Shown in pieces: positions 1-5,513 of a stretch of 6,216 nucleotides of DNA. The DNA comes from Caldifarciminota bacterium (GTDB lineage: Bacteria > Hydrothermota > Tepidihabitantia > B3-TA06): contig WJJO01000179.1 in NCBI GenBank assembly GCA_014729665.1, forward strand, positions 1 to 6,216, written 5' to 3'. Both the position numbers and the translations under genes were made by a program. Numbering within the stretch: the stretch's first letter is position 1; every line of letters begins with the position of its first letter. The notes under the pieces were generated by a model. It saw only the letters and a program-made list of their open reading frames with translations. It made no database searches and was not told the DNA's origin.

Positions 1-639
1 CAGAAACAGATAATTTGCCGGAACAAGGCCACCCTCATCTACCTTGCCAACCAGGCAACAATCACACCGCACACCTGGCTGTCCAGGACCGATAAGCTGG
101 ATCATCCTGACAAAATGATATTTGACCTTGATCCGTCCGGGGATGATTTCGAGCCGGTCAGGGACGCAGCATGGGTAATGAAGAAAGTCCTTGACGAACT
201 GAATCTTAAATCTTTTCCAATGACGACCGGTTCTAAGGGGCTTCACATGGTCATTGCACTAGACAGAAGTAAAGGCTTCGACTATGTACGAGAGTTCGCG
301 AGGAAGGTAGCCGAACGAACAGCATCGCGTGATTTAAAACATCTGACAACCCAGACTCGCAAGGAAAAACGTAATGGCAGGATTTTCCTCGACTACCTTC
401 GAAATGCCTACGGCCAGACATCTGTTCCGCCATACGCTGTAAGGGCCAGAAAAGGCGCGCCGGTAGCTACCCCCATAACATGGGATGAGCTCAAGAACAA
501 GAAGCTAGGGCCCAGGTCGTACGACATCGGCAATATATTTAACAGGTTGGGGCAGAAAGATGAACCATGGAAGGGATTAAAACAACATGCCGTATCCCTT
601 CCCGATGCAGAAGGGATTTCAGGGAATGGTGAAGGATGA
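1..639 (+). CDS. ligD: LigD-type DNA polymerase/primase domain protein, 5' partial
   Basis: This is the C-terminal 212 residues of an archaeo-eukaryotic primase-like polymerase of the LigD Pol family, which fills gaps and adds nucleotides at DNA ends in bacterial non-homologous end joining. The reading frame is open to the left edge, so the true start is outside; roughly 80-90 residues of the usual ~300-residue domain are missing. Visible family motifs, numbered from base 1: the YLANQ..ITPH.WLSR segment (14-29); the metal-binding DLDP (Asp42 and Asp44, bases 124-132); the nucleotide-binding GSKGLH (77-82); and the third catalytic acid in FLDYLRN (Asp131, bases 391-393), followed by YGQTSVPPYAVRAR and PVATPITWDEL. 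All three catalytic acids are present. The protein ends right after the domain, so it is either a stand-alone polymerase or the last domain of a nuclease-ligase-polymerase LigD; the window cannot decide. The symbol applies to the domain family. No ku gene is in view. Confidence 0.9.
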   Translation, partial: QKQIICRNKATLIYLANQATITPHTWLSRTDKLDHPDKMIFDLDPSGDDFEPVRDAAWVMKKVLDELNLKSFPMTTGSKGLHMVIALDRSKGFDYVREFARKVAERTASRDLKHLTTQTRKEKRNGRIFLDYLRNAYGQTSVPPYAVRARKGAPVATPITWDELKNKKLGPRSYDIGNIFNRLGQKDEPWKGLKQHAVSLPDAEGISGNGEG

Positions 640-675
640 GGTTAGTTAAAACAAAAACATGAAAGGAGAAAAATC

Positions 676-972
676 ATGGACGAAGAAACAAAGAAAGCCT
701 ACATGGAAAAGATAGAGGCCGAGATAAAGCAGTGGGATGCGGAGATAGAAAAGCTGGATGCCAAGGTTGAAACACTGGATGCTGATGATAAGGTTGAATA
801 TAAAAAGAAGTTCGAGGATCTGCGAGCCAAAAGGGATAAGGTTGTCTCCAGGCTCAACGAGTTCCAGAGCGCAAGCGAAAGCGTATGGAACGACATTAAG
901 ACAGACATAGAGGAAACCTGGGGCACCGTGAAAGAAGGCATAAAGAGCGCCTGGGATAACCTGGGACAATAA
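676..972 (+). CDS. Small charged coiled-coil protein, sll1863-like stress protein
   Basis: A 98-residue, very hydrophilic, almost wholly helical protein with no signal peptide or membrane segment, so probably cytoplasmic. Residues 5-63 are rich in Lys, Glu and Asp with regularly spaced Ile, Leu and Val, as expected of a coiled coil. The C-terminal third (69-96) is an amphipathic helix with Trp71, Trp82 and Trp93 exactly 11 residues apart, each followed by an acidic, amidated or glycine residue and then by Ile or Val three residues on. This layout resembles the small sll1863-family stress response proteins; that assignment rests on remembered pattern and is moderate. The start is supported by an AAAGGAGAAAA ribosome binding site just upstream. 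It lies 36 bases after the polymerase gene and 36 before gap, so it may be co-transcribed with either. The molecular function is not known. Confidence 0.75.
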   Translation: MDEETKKAYMEKIEAEIKQWDAEIEKLDAKVETLDADDKVEYKKKFEDLRAKRDKVVSRLNEFQSASESVWNDIKTDIEETWGTVKEGIKSAWDNLGQ

Positions 973-996
973 TTGACATAACCAAAGGAATCTAAC

Positions 997-1004
997 AAAG
1001 GAGG
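997..1004 (+). promoter_or_regulatory. Strong ribosome binding site of gap
   Basis: AAAGGAGG sits 4 bases before the ATG at 1009. It is an extended match to the 16S rRNA 3' end and fits a highly expressed glycolytic gene. Confidence 0.8.
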
Positions 1005-1008
1005 TTTT

Positions 1009-2019
1009 ATGGCAACAAGAGTAGCTATTAACGGGTTCGGACGCATCGGTCGGATATTCTTAAGGACAGCAATCGACAATCCGAACCTCGAGTTCGTTGG
1101 AGTCAACGATATTACCGATGCCGAAAGCCTGGCCCATCTTCTAAGACACGACTCGGTTCATCGAAACGGATCGATCGATGTCAAGGCCGAATCGGACAAC
1201 ATCCTGGTCAACAACAAACCCCTGAAAGTTCTCTCCGAGAAGGACCCTGTTAAATTGCCGTGGAGAGAGCTGGGTGCGGAGGTAGTGGTCGAATCTACAG
1301 GTATCTTCCGCAAATATGAAGATGCATCAAAACACCTGGACGCCGGTGCAAAAAAGGTGGTTATCTCCGCACCGGCCAAGGGTGAAAAACCGGTTCCCAC
1401 ATTCGTTATGGGTATCAACCATAAGGACTACAAACCTGATGAACACCACGTCGTATCGAACGCGTCGTGCACTACCAATGCCCTGGCACCACTTGTCAAG
1501 GTTGCAGACGAGGCGTTCGGTATAGAGAAGGCGTTCATGTCCACCATCCACGCCTATACCGGTGACCAGAACATCGTCGACGGACCGCATAAGGATCTAC
1601 GCAGGGCGCGCGCAGCAGCTGTATCGCTGGTTCCCACAACTACAGGCGCGACCAGGGCAATCACAAAGGTCATGCCCCATCTTGAGGGCAAGCTTTCCGG
1701 TATGGCGTTCAGGATACCGACACCCGACGTTTCCATAGTGGACCTAGCGATACTGACCAAGACCATCACGTCGGCAGATGACGTGAACGTTGCCTTTCAT
1801 CGCTATTCTGAGGGTGATTTGAAAGGAATCCTCGCCTACTCGGATACACCGCTTGTCTCGGTAGACTATACCTCTAATCCGGCGTCCGCGGTTTTCGACT
1901 CACTTCTCACCCAGGTCGTTGACGGTAACCTAATCAAGATATTCGGCTGGTACGACAACGAGTGGGGCTATGCGGCACGGACGCGTGATCTTATTCTTCA
2001 CATCGGGGAGCAACTATGA
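1009..2019 (+). CDS. gap: Glyceraldehyde-3-phosphate dehydrogenase, type I (NAD-dependent)
   Basis: A complete 336-residue GAPDH, the usual bacterial length. It oxidises and phosphorylates glyceraldehyde-3-phosphate to 1,3-bisphosphoglycerate in the cytoplasm, reversibly. The Rossmann motif INGFGRIGR lies at 7-15. Asp34, at the end of the second strand (GVND), is the residue that holds the adenosine ribose and favours NAD over NADP. The catalytic Cys154 is in SNASCTTNALAP (bases 1468-1470), and the base His181 is in STIHAYTGDQ. Other family blocks follow: the S-loop region with RRARAAAVSLVPTTTGA, the PTPDVSIVDL strand, and a C-terminal GWYDNEWGYA. Every key residue is present, so the enzyme should be active. 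The stop codon overlaps the pgk start in ATGA, implying translational coupling and a shared mRNA, and the product of this enzyme is the substrate of the next one. Confidence 0.97.
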   Translation: MATRVAINGFGRIGRIFLRTAIDNPNLEFVGVNDITDAESLAHLLRHDSVHRNGSIDVKAESDNILVNNKPLKVLSEKDPVKLPWRELGAEVVVESTGIFRKYEDASKHLDAGAKKVVISAPAKGEKPVPTFVMGINHKDYKPDEHHVVSNASCTTNALAPLVKVADEAFGIEKAFMSTIHAYTGDQNIVDGPHKDLRRARAAAVSLVPTTTGATRAITKVMPHLEGKLSGMAFRIPTPDVSIVDLAILTKTITSADDVNVAFHRYSEGDLKGILAYSDTPLVSVDYTSNPASAVFDSLLTQVVDGNLIKIFGWYDNEWGYAARTRDLILHIGEQL

Positions 2020-3206
2020 CACTCAGGAAAGTCGAAGATTTACCCATTCAAAAGGGTGATCGGGTATTAGTACGGGTCGATTACAACATACCGGTTAACG
2101 AGGAAGGCCTTATAACCGACGATTCACGTATTACCGGCACCCTGGAAACCTTGAATCATCTCCTTGATAAGGGTGCTGTACCCATCATCCTAGCTCACTG
2201 GGACAGGCCTCAGGGGGAACGCAAGGAGGAGATGAGCCTGGCCCGGGTAATACGTGAACTGGAGATGCTTCTGGACAAACCGGTCAACTTCCTTGCAGAG
2301 GTTCTGGGGGAATCCACCGAGGCGGCCATCGAGGCGGGTCATCCCGGAGAGATATTCCTTTTGGAGAACCTCAGGTTTCATCCGGGTGAGCGGGGCAACG
2401 ATCCGGAGTTTACCAAACACCTGGCATCCTACGGTTCTTACTACGTAAACGACGCGTTCCCGGTTTCCCACCGTGCCCAGTCAAGTGTCAGTTTGCTGCC
2501 CAACCTGTTCGATGCACCTGCAGCCGGATTTTCTCTCGCACGTGAGTTTTCCTACTTCGAGAAGGTTCTGCTTGCCCCCGAACACCCCTATGTAATAATC
2601 ATAGGCGGCAAGAAGATTCACGACAAGGTGGCAGCGCTTCGCCGGCTGCTTCGGAACGGAGTTGACCAGATACTTATGGGCGGGTCATCTGCTATGACCG
2701 TGCAAGCGGCTAGAGGTAAGCCGGTCGGTAAATCCTTAATAGACGAGAATCTAGTCGAGGAGATAGACGATATTGCCGATTCGGAGAAGATAAAACTACC
2801 GGTCGACTACGTGACAGCACCTTCTCCTGAAGTGGATGGAAACGCCGCAGTGGTTGCTGCCGATAAGATACCGGATAATTATAAGGCCCTGGATATAGGT
2901 CCCGAGACCGCAAAACGATTCGAGAAATCAATCCTTGATTCGCGGACCGTGGTATGGCTAGGGCCCTTGGGAGTTTACGAGAAGGAGGCCTTTGCCCAGG
3001 GGTCGCTGAACATTGCAAGATCCATGGCAAAGGTAACCAAGACCGGTACCCTTACCGTTACGGGAGGAGGTGAAACCCTGGCCATGATAGGTAAGTTCGG
3101 ATTGAAGGATAAATTGTCACATGTATCCATCGGCGGAGGGGCATGCCTGGCTTTCCTCGAGGGCAAGGATCTGCCCGGGATAATGCCGTTAATCAAAAGG
3201 AGTTAA
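2016..3206 (+). CDS. pgk: Phosphoglycerate kinase, divergent nucleotide site
   Basis: A complete 396-residue PGK, normal length, transferring phosphate between 1,3-bisphosphoglycerate and ADP in the cytoplasm. The N-terminal domain keeps the basic patch that binds 3-phosphoglycerate: Arg20 (RVDYNIP), Arg38, His61/Arg64 (HWDRPQGE, where most relatives have HLGRP), Arg120 (ENLRFHPGE) and Arg153 (SHRAQ). In the C-terminal domain Lys200 and Lys204 (GGKKIHDK) remain, as does Glu322 in GPLGVYE. However, several nucleotide-contact positions differ from the usual family sequence: WNGP is WLGP (Leu315), GGGD(T/S) is GGGET (Glu353), and STGGGAS is SIGGGAC (Ile372, Cys377). The GGxMA segment also reads GGSSAM (222-227). 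The overall fold is clearly retained through EGKDLPGI near the end. It overlaps gap by 4 bases in ATGA and was probably translated by re-initiation. I am sure of the family; the catalytic strength is open. Confidence 0.95.
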   Translation: MTLRKVEDLPIQKGDRVLVRVDYNIPVNEEGLITDDSRITGTLETLNHLLDKGAVPIILAHWDRPQGERKEEMSLARVIRELEMLLDKPVNFLAEVLGESTEAAIEAGHPGEIFLLENLRFHPGERGNDPEFTKHLASYGSYYVNDAFPVSHRAQSSVSLLPNLFDAPAAGFSLAREFSYFEKVLLAPEHPYVIIIGGKKIHDKVAALRRLLRNGVDQILMGGSSAMTVQAARGKPVGKSLIDENLVEEIDDIADSEKIKLPVDYVTAPSPEVDGNAAVVAADKIPDNYKALDIGPETAKRFEKSILDSRTVVWLGPLGVYEKEAFAQGSLNIARSMAKVTKTGTLTVTGGGETLAMIGKFGLKDKLSHVSIGGGACLAFLEGKDLPGIMPLIKRS

Positions 3207-3218
3207 CAAAGGATTGTG

Positions 3219-3893
3219 ATGGTAATACCTTTCTCGACAGAACAGTTCCTTGAGGTTTTCAAAACCTACAATCTGGGTATCTGGCCAATGCAGATAATTG
3301 CCTACGCTATCGGTCTGGCTGCAATCATATTCGCCATTCGCAGAACCGTTTTCTCAGACAGGCTCGTTTCCGGACTTCTGGCATTTCTATGGATATGGAC
3401 GGGTATAGCTTATCACATAGTATTCTTTTCAACGATTAACAGGATAGCTTACATCTTTGGCGGGTTGTTTATCGTCCAGGGAATACTGTTCCTAATATTT
3501 GGAGTTTTCCTGCCCAAGGTTTGGTACAGGTTCAGGCTGAACTTTCCTTCAATCGTCGGTGTGGTGTTTCTCTTGTTTGCAATGGTTGTCTATCCGGTAA
3601 TAGGCAGCCTTGTTGGACACGGATATCCCAACTCTCCCTGGTTTGGTCTTACCCCATGCCCCTTGACTATCTTCACGTTCGGTCTGTTGCTGTGGACAGA
3701 TAAGAAGGTTCCTTTCTATATGTACATAATTCCGTTTCTCTGGTCTTTAATCGGCGTCCTGGCAGCCATCAAGCTTGGGATCTTTGAGGATGTCGGGCTA
3801 CTTGTAGCAGGTGTTGCAGGTACGATAATCCTGTTAATAAGGGATAGAAGAAGGAGAAAAAAGGCAGTCGATGAACAGAAGTTTTTGATGTAG
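3219..3893 (+). CDS. DUF6064-like multi-pass membrane protein
   Basis: A 224-residue integral membrane protein of unknown function. About seven hydrophobic segments are visible, near residues 24-40, 50-68, 76-98, 110-129, 144-159, 165-184 and 192-208, followed by an Arg/Lys-rich tail (208-215) likely on the cytoplasmic side. The N-terminal FSTEQFLEVFKTYN..IWP.Q, the WTGIAYHIVFF helix, the INR.AYIFGGLFIVQG block and especially FGLTPCPLTIFTFGLLL (142-158, with Pro146-Cys147-Pro148) match what I remember of the DUF6064 family. I chose ATG 3219 over the in-frame GTG 3216 because AAAGG (3208-3212) sits 6 bases before the ATG but only 3 before the GTG. The gene begins 12 bases after pgk and ends 31 before the thioferritin gene, so it probably shares their transcript. 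His66, Cys147 and His134 could be metal- or haem-binding, but nothing proves this. Confidence 0.8.
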   Translation: MVIPFSTEQFLEVFKTYNLGIWPMQIIAYAIGLAAIIFAIRRTVFSDRLVSGLLAFLWIWTGIAYHIVFFSTINRIAYIFGGLFIVQGILFLIFGVFLPKVWYRFRLNFPSIVGVVFLLFAMVVYPVIGSLVGHGYPNSPWFGLTPCPLTIFTFGLLLWTDKKVPFYMYIIPFLWSLIGVLAAIKLGIFEDVGLLVAGVAGTIILLIRDRRRRKKAVDEQKFLM

Positions 3894-3914
3894 AGAAGAT
3901 AAACACCCAGCTAT

Positions 3915-3920
3915 GGAGGA
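3915..3920 (+). promoter_or_regulatory. Ribosome binding site that sets the thioferritin start
   Basis: GGAGGA lies 4 bases before ATG 3925. It falls inside a longer possible reading that would start at ATG 3913, but that earlier ATG has no Shine-Dalgarno sequence of its own. The site therefore favours 3925 as the true start. Confidence 0.7.
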
Positions 3921-3924
3921 ATAT

Positions 3925-4422
3925 ATGGGTAAAAGAGGAATAGAGATACTGGGGCTTGATGTTAATGAACTATTGACAGAGCTCAACAAGGCGTTCGCCG
4001 ACGAGTGGCTGGCACACTACATGTACTGGCTCGGTGCTAAAGTAGCCATGGGGCCGATGAAGGGCGAGGTTATAACCGAGCTCACAGAGCATGCCGCAGA
4101 CGAGCTCAGGCACGCCGAGATGCTGGCCGACCGCATCGTGGAGCTGGGCGGAATCCCGGTTGTCGAACCAAAGCTGTGGTACGAGATGACTAACTGCGGT
4201 TACGACGCACCGTCCGATCCCTTCGTCAGAAAGCTGGTGGAACAGAACATCGAAGCCGAACGCTGCGCCATCGACGTTTATGACAAATTAGTCAAGATGG
4301 TCGAGGGCAAGGACAGAAAAACTTTTAATATTTTGCAGGAGATCCTGGAAGACGAGATAGAGCACGAGGATGATCTCGAGGCTTTGATTGAGGACATGGA
4401 TCTATTAAAGAAAAACCAATAG
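3925..4422 (+). CDS. Dps-like thioferritin (DPSL), ferritin-like iron/peroxide protein
   Basis: A 165-residue four-helix ferritin-like protein of the DPSL/thioferritin type. Known members form 12-subunit cages that oxidise iron, preferably with hydrogen peroxide, and so remove peroxide while storing iron. A bacterioferritin-like di-iron site is visible: Glu27 in helix 1 (ADEWLAHY), Glu60 and His63 (ELRH) in helix 2, Glu110 and/or Glu112 in helix 3 (NIEAERC), and Glu144 with His147 (EIEH) in helix 4. The subfamily hallmark is a cysteine pair near the site, here Cys91 (TNCGYDAP) and Cys114 (AERCAID), bases 4195-4197 and 4264-4266. Start 3925 is chosen for its ribosome binding site and because the protein then begins MGKRGIEILG, as in relatives I recall. 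The superoxide reductase gene follows 14 bases later, and its product peroxide is a plausible substrate of this cage. Confidence 0.9.
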   Translation: MGKRGIEILGLDVNELLTELNKAFADEWLAHYMYWLGAKVAMGPMKGEVITELTEHAADELRHAEMLADRIVELGGIPVVEPKLWYEMTNCGYDAPSDPFVRKLVEQNIEAERCAIDVYDKLVKMVEGKDRKTFNILQEILEDEIEHEDDLEALIEDMDLLKKNQ

Positions 4423-4436
4423 CCTAGGAGGAAAAA

Positions 4437-4835
4437 ATGGCTGAACACATAGCAGATAAGATACAGACCGCGGACTGGAAGAGCGAGAAGCACGTACCAG
4501 TCATCGACTGCCCGGATTCTGCAGATGCTGGCGAGTGGGTCAAGGTCACGTTGACTCTGGGCAAGGAAGTGGCTCACCCCAACACTACAGAACATCACAT
4601 CCGGTGGATAAAAGCTTACTTCGTTCCTGACGACGGAAAGTTCGCCGTCGATCTGGGCACGTTCACCTTCAACGCCCACGGCGAATCGGCAGAAGGTCCC
4701 AACGAAGGTCCGGTTTACACCCATCACGAGGCTTCATTCAGCTTCAAAACCGCAAAATCCGGTTCGATCAACGCGGTTTCATACTGCAACATCCACGGAC
4801 TGTGGGAGAACTCGAAGAAACTGGAAGTAAAGTAG
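4437..4835 (+). CDS. Class II superoxide reductase (neelaredoxin, 1Fe-SOR)
   Basis: A complete 132-residue superoxide reductase that reduces superoxide to hydrogen peroxide without making oxygen; cytoplasmic, with no signal peptide. The single iron centre is fully traceable: His19 (EKHVPVI), His47 and His53 (HPNTTEHH), Cys117 and His120 (YCNIHGLW). Lys18 next to the first ligand is the conserved charged residue that helps attract superoxide, and Glu17 matches the glutamate that can bind the oxidised iron. There is no N-terminal desulforedoxin Cys4 domain, which makes this class II (one iron) rather than desulfoferrodoxin. A strong AGGAGG (4426-4431) precedes the ATG. Electrons usually come from rubredoxin in this family, but no rubredoxin gene is in the window. 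The gene is almost certainly co-transcribed with the thioferritin gene upstream and may be the last gene before a hairpin. Confidence 0.95.
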   Translation: MAEHIADKIQTADWKSEKHVPVIDCPDSADAGEWVKVTLTLGKEVAHPNTTEHHIRWIKAYFVPDDGKFAVDLGTFTFNAHGESAEGPNEGPVYTHHEASFSFKTAKSGSINAVSYCNIHGLWENSKKLEVK

Positions 4836-4843
4836 ATTGAAGA

Positions 4844-4878
4844 GATTGAGGGAGGCAGTTATTCTGTCTCCCTTGATT
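4844..4878 (+). terminator. Hairpin between superoxide reductase and thioredoxin-like genes
   Basis: An inverted repeat pairs 4848-4858 (GAGGGAGGCAG) with 4864-4874 (CTGTCTCCCTT) around a 5-base TTATT loop. This gives 11 consecutive pairs, two of them G-U, and weaker pairs extend it to 4844-4878. It starts 8 bases after the superoxide reductase stop. The trailing sequence is AT-rich (GATTATATCGATT) but has no run of T, so it is an imperfect intrinsic terminator. It could instead be a partial terminator or an mRNA-stabilising or processing hairpin that sets unequal expression of the two halves. Confidence 0.55.
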
Positions 4879-4895
4879 ATATCGATTGGAGCAAT

Positions 4896-5117
4896 ATGAG
4901 CAAGGTAAAAATCGAAGTTTTCGTATCGAGCTGCCTGTGGTGCGAGGAAACCATCCAATTGGTCAAGATGCTTGCTCCTCGAGCATCCGACGTTACGGTG
5001 TACTCCATGCACGAGGAAGCATCACAGGAGAAAGCCCGAGACTACGGCATAACCAGTCTTCCTGTAGTGGTGACAAATGGCAAGCTTTCAGAAATATCTC
5101 CGAAAACGACATGTTAA
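4896..5117 (+). CDS. Short thioredoxin/glutaredoxin-like CxxC protein, C-terminally shortened
   Basis: A 73-residue thioredoxin-fold protein, probably a cytoplasmic thiol-disulfide exchanger. The order of elements is visible: strand 1 (KIEVFVSS), the redox pair Cys13-Leu-Trp-Cys16 opening helix 1, strand 2 (DVTVYSM), helix 2 (ASQEKARDYGI), the cis-proline loop in TSLPVVV, and strand 4 around GKLSEI. Related small proteins normally continue with a last helix of some 10-20 residues. Here the chain stops at SPKTTC, whose final residue is a third Cys. The stop overlaps the DUF302 start by 7 bases, so there is no room for that helix. The ATG at 4896 has a modest GGAG (4888-4891). It lies just after the hairpin. 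Its partner may be DUF302 or the copper ATPase, or it may reduce the upstream proteins; none of this is shown. Confidence 0.8.
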   Translation: MSKVKIEVFVSSCLWCEETIQLVKMLAPRASDVTVYSMHEEASQEKARDYGITSLPVVVTNGKLSEISPKTTC

Positions 5118-5497
5118 GTTACGGATTCAAGAAAGCCTTAAACCTTCCCTTCGAAAAAACGATTAAAAAGGTCACTGCCGAACTCAAGAAGGAAGGCTTC
5201 GGGGTGTTGACCGAGATAGACGTCAAGGAAGTATTAAAGAAGAAACTGGACGTTGATTTTCCCAGGTACCGGATTCTGGGAGCCTGCAACCCGCCCAACG
5301 CCTACAAGTCGCTTCAAGCGGAGGAAGACATCGGTCTCATGCTGCCCTGCAACGTGATTATATATGAGAAGGGTGAGAATACTGTAGTCTCGGTCATTAA
5401 ACCGACCGCGGCCATGGGCATGATTAGTAATCCCGAACTGAGAGAGATCGCGGAAACGGTGGAGGAAAAACTAAAACGGGTTTTCGAATCCCTGTAA
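5111..5497 (+). CDS. DUF302 domain protein
   Basis: A complete 128-residue protein that is a single DUF302 domain, of unknown biochemical function and apparently cytoplasmic. Family features visible: the N-terminal YGF.K start and the amphipathic helix to KEEG-like KKEGFGVLTEIDV (26-38); the middle RYRILGACNPPNAYKSLQ (52-69); the strand IGLMLPCNVIIYE (74-86); and a C-terminal helix (108-127). Cys59 (GAC) and Cys80 (LPC) are characteristic of the family and could bind metal or form a disulfide. The ATG at 5111 lies inside the end of the thioredoxin-like gene and has no obvious Shine-Dalgarno sequence, so it is probably translated by coupling to that gene. The reading frame stays open upstream to a TTG at 4886, but that part only shadows the thioredoxin-like gene and does not look like protein. 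The copper ATPase gene follows after 16 bases, suggesting a role in metal or redox stress. Confidence 0.87.
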   Translation: MLSYGFKKALNLPFEKTIKKVTAELKKEGFGVLTEIDVKEVLKKKLDVDFPRYRILGACNPPNAYKSLQAEEDIGLMLPCNVIIYEKGENTVVSVIKPTAAMGMISNPELREIAETVEEKLKRVFESL

Positions 5498-5503
5498 TGG
5501 GTA

Positions 5504-5511
5504 GAGGTGAT
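5504..5511 (+). promoter_or_regulatory. Ribosome binding site of the copper ATPase gene
   Basis: GAGGTGAT matches eight bases of the 16S rRNA 3' end and lies 2 bases (counting its 3' edge) before ATG 5514, with the GAGG core about 6 bases away. It supports 5514 as the start despite the odd His-rich beginning of the protein. Confidence 0.65.
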
Positions 5512-5513
5512 AG

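Noticed and set aside
594..617. Inverted repeat ATCCCTT / AAGGGAT at the end of the polymerase gene
   Set aside because: Only 7 pairs with a 10-base loop, located inside coding sequence and with no T run afterwards, so it is too weak to call a terminator.
973..978. Perfect TTGACA box before gap
   Set aside because: No acceptable -10 hexamer is found 16-18 bases downstream; the best candidates (TCTAAC, TAACAA) are only 12-14 bases away. It may be chance; a promoter here is not supported by sequence alone.
3913..3924. Earlier ATG start for thioferritin, adding MEEY
   Set aside because: The would-be first codons are themselves the ribosome binding site for ATG 3925, and no Shine-Dalgarno sequence precedes 3913.
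4886..5110. In-frame upstream extension of DUF302 from a TTG start
   Set aside because: It overlaps the thioredoxin-like gene throughout, and its translation has no recognisable motif, whereas the overlapped frame shows a clear CxxC fold. DUF302 proteins typically begin near the YGF motif encoded right after ATG 5111.
5075..5140. Frameshift that would restore the missing thioredoxin helix
   Set aside because: Reading the other two forward frames gives either the DUF302 N-terminus or an unrelated basic peptide. Neither looks like the missing helix, so a simple sequencing slip is not supported.
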